From Candidatus Cryptobacteroides faecihippi (GTDB lineage Bacteria > Bacteroidota > Bacteroidia > Bacteroidales > UBA932), in assembly GCA_018066065.1 (NCBI GenBank), contig JAGHSC010000001.1, forward strand, positions 1-5,016: 5,016 nt of DNA. The letters run 5' to 3'. Below the pieces are notes generated by a model that did not search any database, had not been told where the DNA came from, and was given only the letters and a program-made list of their open reading frames with translations. Below are positions 1 through 5,016 of the stretch, in pieces. The stretch's first letter is position 1; each line of letters starts with the position of its first letter. The position numbers were made by a program, and so were the translations under genes.

Positions 1-611
1 TATAGTATCAAGCCGAGCAGCCCACCTGCGAGGATGATCGGGATCGGCCCGACCTTGAACGCCAGTGAAGCCACCACGGCGGCGGCGAAAAGGATCCAGC
101 TGATCCAGTCCGCGAAATTGTCCTTGACGATGCTGATGTCGAAGGAGGAGAGCAGGGGAGTCCCGCTCCAGCTCACGTTGAACATCAGAACGAGTGCTGC
201 GGCCCCGATCATGCCGACGACAGCCGGCTTTATCCAGCTCATGACTCCGTCGAAGATGCTGTTGCCCTTGAACTTCGTGTAGAACCGCACGATCGCGAGG
301 ATGATCAGGAAGGATGGCAGCATGATTGCGAGAGTCGCAGTCATGGAGCCGATGATGCCGGCCAGGTGGCTCGCACCCGTGTCCCTGATGACTTCGTAGC
401 CGACGTAGGTTGCACAGTTGATGCCCACCGGTCCCGGCGTCATCTGCGAGATCGCAACGATGTCGGTGAAGGCGCTCTCCGTCAGCCATCCATGGGCAGT
501 GACGATCTGCGCCTGGATGAGGGACAGCATCGCATAGCCTCCTCCGAAGGTGAAGAGACCGATGACGAAGAAGACTCCGAAGAGCTGCGCATACAGTTGG
601 ATGTCAATCAT
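1..611 (-). CDS. Short-chain chromate transporter (CHR) family protein, second of a pair, 3' end cut by window
   Basis: An integral inner-membrane protein of the CHR (ChrA) family. The reading frame was translated by hand from ATG at 611-609 and stays open for 203 codons to the window edge, so the stop is missing. The conserved N-terminal motif FTFGGGYAML is at residues 20-29, followed by a TPGPVGIN segment (59-66), TYVGYE (68-73) and a MLPSF motif (97-101). Hydrophobic, probable membrane segments lie at about 83-110, 127-146 and 169-186, with another near 188-203. Short CHR proteins are around 170-200 residues, so little is probably missing. Family members are usually encoded as tandem pairs that act together in chromate efflux, and this gene overlaps its partner by 8 bases (ATGATTGA). 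The start is supported by a strong Shine-Dalgarno sequence. Family membership is clear; chromate as the true substrate is inferred from family name only, since no chromate regulator or reductase is visible. Confidence 0.9.
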   Translation of the reverse strand, partial: MIDIQLYAQLFGVFFVIGLFTFGGGYAMLSLIQAQIVTAHGWLTESAFTDIVAISQMTPGPVGINCATYVGYEVIRDTGASHLAGIIGSMTATLAIMLPSFLIILAIVRFYTKFKGNSIFDGVMSWIKPAVVGMIGAAALVLMFNVSWSGTPLLSSFDISIVKDNFADWISWILFAAAVVASLAFKVGPIPIILAGGLLGLIL

Positions 612-1152
612 TTCCGGCCCTCCTTTCGTTGAATATGGTGACTGCGAGACCCAGCACGATGAGCACCAGCAGGATGTAGAGCGGAGAGAATCCGATGAAA
701 GCAACTCCGAACAATGCGATGAAAGTGATCAGCCATGACCACCATGTACCGTTGTTCTTCCTGGCCATCTTGACCATCGGCACGACGATCAGGGAGACCA
801 CGACAGGACGTATGCCCTTGAAGATCCTGACAACGATCGGATTGTCCTGGTAGCCGGTGAACAGCATTGCAATCAGCAGGATGATAAGGAACGATGGAAG
901 GATTGCCCCGAGTGTCGCTGCAAGGCTTCCCTTGACGCCCCTGAGCCTGTAGCCCGCGAAGACGGACATGTTTACGGCCAGCACACCCGGTGCCGACTGA
1001 GCCAGTGCGATGATGTCCGGGAGCTCCTCATCGGTCATCCATCCTCTCCTGACCAGTTCATCCCTGATCAGAGGAATCATCGCATAGCCCCCACCAATGG
1101 TGAAGGCCCCGATCTTGGCGAAGACCATGAATATCTCCCAGAGTGACGCCAT
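604..1152 (-). CDS. Short-chain chromate transporter (CHR) family protein, first of a pair
   Basis: A complete 182-residue integral membrane protein of the CHR family, one half of a two-gene transporter. The hallmark FTIGGGYAMIPL is at residues 17-28, followed by SAPGVLAVN (53-61), FAGYRLRG (65-72) and the ILPSF motif (84-88). Strongly hydrophobic stretches at about 79-98, 108-128, 138-153 and 157-174 are probable membrane helices. The end is short and charged (NERRAGND). The length fits short CHR proteins, which are about half the size of single-chain ChrA. The start at 1152 lies only 2 bases after the stop codon of the upstream lipoprotein gene and no clear ribosome site is seen, which suggests translational coupling. 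It resembles its downstream partner in the motif region, as expected for an ancient duplication. Direction of transport and substrate (chromate, sulfate or another oxyanion) cannot be told from the sequence. Confidence 0.92.
   Translation of the reverse strand: MASLWEIFMVFAKIGAFTIGGGYAMIPLIRDELVRRGWMTDEELPDIIALAQSAPGVLAVNMSVFAGYRLRGVKGSLAATLGAILPSFLIILLIAMLFTGYQDNPIVVRIFKGIRPVVVSLIVVPMVKMARKNNGTWWSWLITFIALFGVAFIGFSPLYILLVLIVLGLAVTIFNERRAGND
619..626 (-). promoter_or_regulatory. Strong Shine-Dalgarno site for the second CHR gene
   Basis: Read on the minus strand this is AAAGGAGG, a near-perfect anti-16S match, 7 bases before the ATG at 611-609. It lies inside the end of the first CHR gene. 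It fixes the start of the second gene and points to reinitiation or coupled translation at the 8-base overlap. Bacteroidota genes generally lack strong sites of this kind, so it stands out. Confidence 0.75.
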
Positions 1153-1154
1153 GC

Positions 1155-3035
1155 CTATTCTGCGGTGTAGATGAAGTTGAAGCGTCCTCCAGGGGCACAG
1201 TCACCGTTGACATAGAAGTCAAGGATGTTGCCTTCCTCCTGCATGTTGTCGCTCCACTTGAATTCAAAGTCGAGGGCTCCGGTAGCTCCGAGCAGGGCAC
1301 GAGGGACCTTGATCTCCATCTCGCATCCCTTGACTGAATATTCAAATGCGCCGGCGTCAGCCCACTCCCATGCACTTCCGGTGCACTTGGAGACCACTCC
1401 TGCGGTCGCACTTGTAGGATTCTTGTAGTTGAGGCAGAAGTCGTAGCCCTTCCATCCGGTGGTGACATCCCTGTCGATGTTGATGAAGAGTCTCATCCAA
1501 GCCTTGTCCGTGCTTGCGGTGATGTCCTTTGTCGTGTGGATGTAGAAGTAGATGTTCTGGTCATCCCTAGCCACCCTGGCATCGTCGAAGTCGTTTCGTC
1601 CGGTGTTGTTGATGAGCTTGTACGAACTTGTCTCGGTTCCACCTCCGTGGCGAGGATGGTAGCGATGTGTCGTGTTGTTCGGATAGTGCTTGAAGTCCGG
1701 ACCTACATCCTCCCAGCCTTCGAACGAACCGATGGCAACGGTCTTCTTGCCTGTTGCGGAAGGAGCCTTGGACCTTCCCTTGTACTTGCGGACGTTCTCG
1801 ATGAGCTGGCAGTAGTAGATGTCGCCGTAGTCGCCCCATTCTGCTGTAGGCTCGATGTCGCGGCTTCGCTCGGAATCATACTCGTCAGGGAAGGCGAAAG
1901 GCTTGTAAGGGTTTGCCGGAGGCCAGTTCGGCTGCCTTCCTGCAATCCACTCATTCCAGCCGGTGATCCAGATGACCTTCGGGCTGTACTTGAGAGCCCT
2001 GTCCCACTGCTCCTGGAAGTTGAGTCCCTTGACATAGGCCATCTCGGACTCATCCTGACCGTTGGCATCTGTATAGCTGCGGCCGAACGAGCCCGGGGCG
2101 TTGAATGCGTAGCAGTGCCCTCCGTTCTCCTTGGTCGCATTCTGGGCCACTCCGACCGGCATCTGCTCAGTGGACTTGCCGAAGATGTGCTGAGGGTAGA
2201 CCTCGAGCCATCCCCACTGATCCTCCCTGCCAGGGCCGTTGACATAGTCCGGCTGGCCTGGACGGAAGGTGAAGAAGTTCTTTATCTGCTTCTCGACATC
2301 GTTGGACTCGTCGAGGTTGTCCGGATAGGCCATGATGACCGGCTTTCCGTTGATCAGGTACCAGAGGCTCTTGTAGGAACCTGGCCTGTAGATCTTTGCG
2401 TAGAGATTCTTGAGTGATGTCTTCGAATCATTGTTCGGACCGAAAGGAAGCAGGAAGGCAATCCTTGGAGTGTTGACTCCATCCTTCCTTGCCTGGCCCC
2501 AAGCCTTGAGGAGGGCATCGGTCGATTTCTCCCAGATGAATGTGCCGTTGGTGCAGTCGAAGAAGACGACATCGACTCCGGCATCGGCCAGCATTTCGGC
2601 ATGCTTGCGGAGCACCCATGGGTCTGTCGTGCGGTAGTAGTCGAACAGAGGCTTTCCCCAGAAGCAAGGCTGGAGAGGCTGACCCCAGTCCGGATCCACA
2701 GCTCCAGTGGCCTCCCTGTTGAGAGCCTCCGGATGATTCTTTATTACCTCGGTGATGTTGACGATGTTGTTGTACCCGCACTGGGAACTCTCGTGCCAGG
2801 TCCAGTAGAACATAGCAACGGTCTTGCCGTCCTTCTTGCCCGGAAGGTCATCGGGGATTGAGCGTCCGAGCTCATCGACCAGGGCCCAGTGGTCGGGAGT
2901 TACCACGTCGACGGTCGATGTCGGCTTGTTATCCTCCTTGCCGTTGTCCTTTCCTGTGTCCTCTCCCTTGTCCTCAGGACCGCATGCCGCAACCATCGCA
3001 ACTGCAGCGAGCATCGAGATGAATCTGAATTTCAT
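1155..3035 (-). CDS. Surface lipoprotein with GH71/99-like hydrolase domain and C-terminal CBM9-like domain
   Basis: A predicted exported lipoprotein of 626 residues (counted from ATG at 3035). The signal peptide MKFRFISMLAAVAMVAAC ends at Cys18. GPEDKGED follows, acidic as in the Bacteroidota surface-export signal, then a K/D/E/G-rich linker to about residue 40. Residues 70-420 resemble GH71/99-like proteins (endo-alpha-mannosidase relatives, predicted TIM barrel): FYWTWHES (76-83), FWGKPLFDYYRTTDPW (125-140), AGVDVVFFDCTN (152-163), and ITGWNEWIAG (357-366) near the barrel end. Where GH99 enzymes have NEWHEG with two acidic residues, only the first Glu (362) is present and Ala365 replaces the second, so activity or mechanism may differ. 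Residues 432-620 look like a CBM9-like/DOMON-type beta-sandwich with FINIDRDVTTGWKGYDF (517-533). I chose the Met at 3035 over the in-frame Met at 3050 because it gives a compact signal peptide and has AAGGAA 6 bases before it. It is the first gene of a run with two CHR genes. The substrate is unknown; mannan-like glycan is a guess from family. Confidence 0.85.
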   Translation of the reverse strand: MKFRFISMLAAVAMVAACGPEDKGEDTGKDNGKEDNKPTSTVDVVTPDHWALVDELGRSIPDDLPGKKDGKTVAMFYWTWHESSQCGYNNIVNITEVIKNHPEALNREATGAVDPDWGQPLQPCFWGKPLFDYYRTTDPWVLRKHAEMLADAGVDVVFFDCTNGTFIWEKSTDALLKAWGQARKDGVNTPRIAFLLPFGPNNDSKTSLKNLYAKIYRPGSYKSLWYLINGKPVIMAYPDNLDESNDVEKQIKNFFTFRPGQPDYVNGPGREDQWGWLEVYPQHIFGKSTEQMPVGVAQNATKENGGHCYAFNAPGSFGRSYTDANGQDESEMAYVKGLNFQEQWDRALKYSPKVIWITGWNEWIAGRQPNWPPANPYKPFAFPDEYDSERSRDIEPTAEWGDYGDIYYCQLIENVRKYKGRSKAPSATGKKTVAIGSFEGWEDVGPDFKHYPNNTTHRYHPRHGGGTETSSYKLINNTGRNDFDDARVARDDQNIYFYIHTTKDITASTDKAWMRLFINIDRDVTTGWKGYDFCLNYKNPTSATAGVVSKCTGSAWEWADAGAFEYSVKGCEMEIKVPRALLGATGALDFEFKWSDNMQEEGNILDFYVNGDCAPGGRFNFIYTAE

Positions 3036-3041
3036 GTGTAT

Positions 3042-3047
3042 TTCCTT
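3042..3047 (-). promoter_or_regulatory. Weak Shine-Dalgarno-like site for the GH71/99-like lipoprotein
   Basis: On the minus strand this reads AAGGAA, 6 bases before the ATG at 3035-3033. It supports that start over the in-frame ATG at 3050-3048, which would itself contain this site in its coding sequence and would lie only some 10-15 bases from the predicted transcription start. Confidence 0.45.
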
Positions 3048-3066
3048 CATTTGGTCATTAATCTTT

Positions 3067-3074
3067 CAAAGGTA
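3067..3074 (-). promoter_or_regulatory. Bacteroidota-type -7 promoter box, leftward
   Basis: On the minus strand this is TACCTTTG, an exact match to the Bacteroidota primary sigma -7 consensus TAnnTTTG. It would start transcription near 3060, giving a leader of about 25 bases before the lipoprotein ATG at 3035. No exact TTTG is seen at the -33 position; only A/T-rich sequence is there. A small inverted repeat, CTTT-C-AAAG (3063-3071), overlaps the box and could be an operator or chance. Confidence 0.5.
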
Positions 3075-3087
3075 ATCATAAAAATCG

Positions 3088-3095
3088 TATTTTTG
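3088..3095 (+). promoter_or_regulatory. Bacteroidota-type -7 promoter box, rightward
   Basis: TATTTTTG matches TAnnTTTG exactly, with a near-match to the -33 TTTG box (TTTC, 3064-3067) 20 bases upstream. The box ends only 5 bases before the ATG at 3101, so the transcript would start at or next to the start codon. An inverted repeat AAAAAT-CGT-ATTTTT (3080-3094) overlaps it. In this A/T-rich gap a chance match is possible. Confidence 0.45.
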
Positions 3096-3100
3096 CCGTT

Positions 3101-4657
3101 ATGAAACGACTTGACACCCTCTTATCAATCCTCCTGATGCTCGTCGTCTTCGGCTGCAAGCCGGAAGACAAGGGCCCGGATGACTACGTGATCCCAACCA
3201 TGGATCTCAAGATCACTTCCTTCGGATTCTCGGCCGAGAACAACAAGATCCTTGGAGGCAAGGATGCCATTGCCGTGATCAAGGATGATGAGATCTTCGT
3301 CGACTGCCCCGGAGTCACCTCGCTGGTGAACCTGATCCCTTCGTTCGAGGGAACCTTCAGCAAGGTGTTCCTCAATGGCGGCCTGATCTCCTCCGGCAAG
3401 ACAACCGCTGACTTCAGTGGTGATTGCAGCCTCGTCCTCAAGGGTCACACCGACAAGCAGTCCAGGACCTACAAGGTCTATGTCCGTTCCGGCAACCTGA
3501 TCCCTAAGGTTTCGATCAGGACACCGAACGATATCACCAGCCGTACCGAGTACCAGACAGCCACCATCAAGATCACCAACTGCCCTCAGTTCGGCAGCAT
3601 AGACGCCCCCGGAAAGGCGCGTGGACGCGGGAATGCCACCTTCCTCAGCTACCCTAAGAAATCCTACAGGTTCAAGCTGGACGAGGGAGAGAAGGTCTGC
3701 GGCTACCACAAGAACAGGGACTGGGTGCTCCTTGCAGAGTACTGCGACAAGTCCCTGATGAGGACGACCTACATGAATGCCCTCTCAAAGGCCGCCGGAT
3801 GCGAGTGGACCCCTGAGGGAACCCATGTGGATCTCTACCTCAACGGCAACTACAATGGCACCTACCTCCTCATCGAGCAGGTCGAGAAGGCCAACCACAA
3901 GATCGAGATGGAGGACGACGGATTCATCATCGAGGACGACAACTACTACTCATGGGAGCCGTTCCATTTCACGACAACCCTCTACGGCAGGCATTACACC
4001 TTCAAATATCCAAGTGCGGGTGACGGCGACATCAAGTACCATGACGAGAACTACTACTACATGAAGAACTTCATGAACACCATGGAGTCGACTCTCAACG
4101 GTGCCGGCTTCAAGGATCCGGAGAACGGCTACCGCAAGTACATGGATGTGCCGAGCTTCGTCAGGTGGTATCTCGTGATGGAACTCCTGTCATGCCAGGA
4201 CCCGAACTACTTCTACGTGCTTCCTACCAAGGGTGCGAAGCTCAAGATGTACCCTGCGTGGGATGCCGAGTGGACTCTGGGCAATGCCTACGCCGGTCCA
4301 GGCGGCTGGACTAGCCTTCCTCCAGAGTTCGAGAAGAAGCCTCTGAACATCACGAGGCGCTACTTCCCTCAGCAGTTCAAGGACCCTTACTTCGTCGAGC
4401 AGGTCTATCTTGCCTGGCAGGACATGAAGGGGAACCTGAACGCTGTCAAGGAAGAAGTCGCTGCCGAGGTCGAGAACGTAAGGCTTAGCCAGAAGGAGAA
4501 CTTCAAGCGCTGGGATATTCTTTCAAGGCAGGTCTCTGTCGAGCAGATTGTCCTTGGCTCATGGGAGGCTGAGGTTGACTATGCTGCAAAGTGGTTCGAC
4601 AAGCGAATCGCCTGGTTCGACACCTACATCAAGGATCTGTACGACAAGAGCAGGTAG
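3101..4657 (+). CDS. CotH-kinase family surface lipoprotein
   Basis: A predicted lipoprotein of 518 residues. The signal peptide MKRLDTLLSILLMLVVFGC ends at Cys19, followed by KPEDKGPDD, an acidic surface-export-like signal. Residues 35-130 form a beta-rich region like the Ig-like modules in front of many Bacteroidota CotH proteins (DFSGDCSLVLKG, then SRTYKVYV at 121-128). From about 135 to 510 comes a CotH-like domain, an atypical protein-kinase fold: GRGNATFLSYPKKSYRFKL (174-192, probable nucleotide-binding Lys), WVLLAEYCDKSLMRT (208-222), VDLYLNGNYNGTYLLIEQVE (243-262), GFIIEDD (274-280), VRWYLVMELLSCQDPNYFY (354-372, candidate catalytic Asp367), and YPAWDAEWTLGN (384-395), where the usual second Asp of the WDxD-type metal motif is Glu390. 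CotH phosphorylates secreted proteins in Bacillus; the target here is unknown. Start: it is the only Met giving a whole signal peptide; no ribosome site is seen. It is divergent from the GH71/99-like gene and convergent with cutC. Confidence 0.88.
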   Translation: MKRLDTLLSILLMLVVFGCKPEDKGPDDYVIPTMDLKITSFGFSAENNKILGGKDAIAVIKDDEIFVDCPGVTSLVNLIPSFEGTFSKVFLNGGLISSGKTTADFSGDCSLVLKGHTDKQSRTYKVYVRSGNLIPKVSIRTPNDITSRTEYQTATIKITNCPQFGSIDAPGKARGRGNATFLSYPKKSYRFKLDEGEKVCGYHKNRDWVLLAEYCDKSLMRTTYMNALSKAAGCEWTPEGTHVDLYLNGNYNGTYLLIEQVEKANHKIEMEDDGFIIEDDNYYSWEPFHFTTTLYGRHYTFKYPSAGDGDIKYHDENYYYMKNFMNTMESTLNGAGFKDPENGYRKYMDVPSFVRWYLVMELLSCQDPNYFYVLPTKGAKLKMYPAWDAEWTLGNAYAGPGGWTSLPPEFEKKPLNITRRYFPQQFKDPYFVEQVYLAWQDMKGNLNAVKEEVAAEVENVRLSQKENFKRWDILSRQVSVEQIVLGSWEAEVDYAAKWFDKRIAWFDTYIKDLYDKSR

Positions 4658-4667
4658 ACCCTACTGC
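4650..4667. terminator. Imperfect palindrome across both convergent stop codons, possible weak bidirectional terminator
   Basis: GCAGGTAG (4650-4657) and CTACTGC (4661-4667) pair as a 7-bp stem with one bulged G (4653) and a 3-base loop ACC. It contains the TAG stops of both flanking genes. The downstream tracts are only moderately T-rich on either strand (ATCTTCCTTCC on plus, CTCTTGTCGT on minus), so terminator function is uncertain. No other terminator fits in the 3-base gap. Confidence 0.3.
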
Positions 4668-5016
4668 ATCTTCCTTCCGGTCATCATGGCCACCACGTCG
4701 CGGGACGTCCTTCCGTCTGTCCCGTGCGACGAGGAGTGGAATTCCCTGACTCCTGTGCAGGCTTCGATCCTGCCGATGTTTGGCGGGCGCGCTCCGGACC
4801 CCGCCAGGATCACTATCCTTCCTGAGGCGGCTACCTGAAGCTTTCCGAGCATCTCCATCCCATCGTTCGCGTAGGTGGCATGGCCTGCCGTGAGAAGCCT
4901 GCTACATCCAAGTCCGATGATCTCCTCAAGAGCCCTGAAGGGGTCAGAGCATTCGTCGAAGGCCCTGTGGAATGTGACCTCCAGACCCTGGGCAGCCTTC
5001 ATCATCAGCTTCATGG
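4661..5016 (-). CDS. cutC: Copper homeostasis protein CutC, C-terminal half, 5' end cut by window
   Basis: The frame is open from the window edge to TAG at 4661. About 118 codons are visible; full CutC proteins are about 240-250 residues, so roughly the first half is outside. CutC is a cytoplasmic TIM-barrel protein linked historically to copper tolerance, though its biochemical role is unsettled. Counting from the Met codon at 5014, the motifs are LEVTFHRAFDEC (11-22), the family hallmark; LGCSRLLTAGHA (35-46), matching the usual RILTSG segment; RIVILAGSGARPPNI (66-80), matching the IMPGGG/SG-N segment; and VREFHSSS (89-96), the C-terminal signature. That Met should not be taken as the true start, because the match to CutC requires more sequence upstream. 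It converges on the CotH-like gene with 3 bases between stops and is probably a housekeeping gene of a separate transcription unit. Confidence 0.9.
   Translation of the reverse strand, partial: MKLMMKAAQGLEVTFHRAFDECSDPFRALEEIIGLGCSRLLTAGHATYANDGMEMLGKLQVAASGRIVILAGSGARPPNIGRIEACTGVREFHSSSHGTDGRTSRDVVAMMTGRKMQ

Noticed and set aside
1..1152. A single split or frameshifted long-chain ChrA gene
   Set aside because: Each half has its own start, its own N-terminal GGGYAM motif and a typical short-CHR length, and the second has a strong ribosome site, so this is a normal tandem pair.
1058..1468. A 136-codon minus-strand frame bridging the GH71/99-like and first CHR genes
   Set aside because: It is out of frame with both, and both real genes have strong family motifs through this region; it is not a frameshifted fusion.
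1536..2417. A 293-codon open frame on the plus strand opposite the GH71/99-like gene
   Set aside because: It is rich in Val, Leu, Arg and Asp as expected from reading the complement of a GC-rich coding sequence, has no recognisable motif, and lies fully antisense to a well-supported gene.
3036..3050. Start of the GH71/99-like lipoprotein at the in-frame ATG at 3050
   Set aside because: It would add MKEIH before an already complete signal peptide, bury the AAGGAA site, and leave almost no leader after the predicted promoter.
3125..3709. A 194-codon open frame on the minus strand opposite the CotH-like gene
   Set aside because: Same kind of antisense shadow; no motif, no signal, and the plus-strand CotH motifs explain the sequence.
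5012..5014. Start of cutC at the ATG at 5014
   Set aside because: The VTFHRAFD motif would be at residue 13, whereas in CutC it lies near the middle of the protein; the gene must begin outside the window.

Overview
The window looks like a piece of a fairly GC-rich Bacteroidota (probably Bacteroidales) chromosome. Three things point there. Two secreted lipoproteins carry acidic residues just after the lipobox cysteine, as in the Bacteroidota surface-export signal. The one real intergenic gap holds two exact matches to the Bacteroidota -7 promoter box (TAnnTTTG). The large lipoprotein belongs to a GH71/99-like family that is common in gut Bacteroidales. Genus cannot be told from the sequence. 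The window is densely coding, with five genes, two of them cut by the window edges, and no stretch above about 70 bases without a gene. No RNA gene, mobile element or CRISPR array was seen.

Left part (1-3035, minus strand): a three-gene run read right to left. First is a lipoprotein with a GH71/99-like (endo-mannosidase-like) domain and a C-terminal CBM9-like sugar-binding domain. After a 2-base gap comes a short chromate-transporter (CHR) family protein, then a second one overlapping it by 8 bases and running off the left edge. The two short CHR proteins form the usual tandem pair. Their tight coupling to a polysaccharide-type lipoprotein is unexpected.

Middle (3036-3100): a 65-base divergent promoter region with one -7 box per direction. 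The rightward box lies so close to the next start codon that the mRNA may be leaderless.

Right part (3101-5016): a plus-strand lipoprotein with an N-terminal beta-sandwich-like region and a CotH-kinase-like domain, then, converging on it with only 3 bases between the stop codons, the C-terminal half of a minus-strand cutC. The two stop codons sit inside one small imperfect palindrome.

The two divergent lipoproteins share the residues PEDKG after their lipid-attachment cysteine and are both probably exposed on the outer membrane, so they may act together on a surface glycan or protein. That link is an inference from position and signal only. I do not see clear proof of a new system; the most unusual points are the glycosidase-like/CHR operon, the replaced second acidic residue in the glycosidase-like motif, and the divergent lipoprotein pair.
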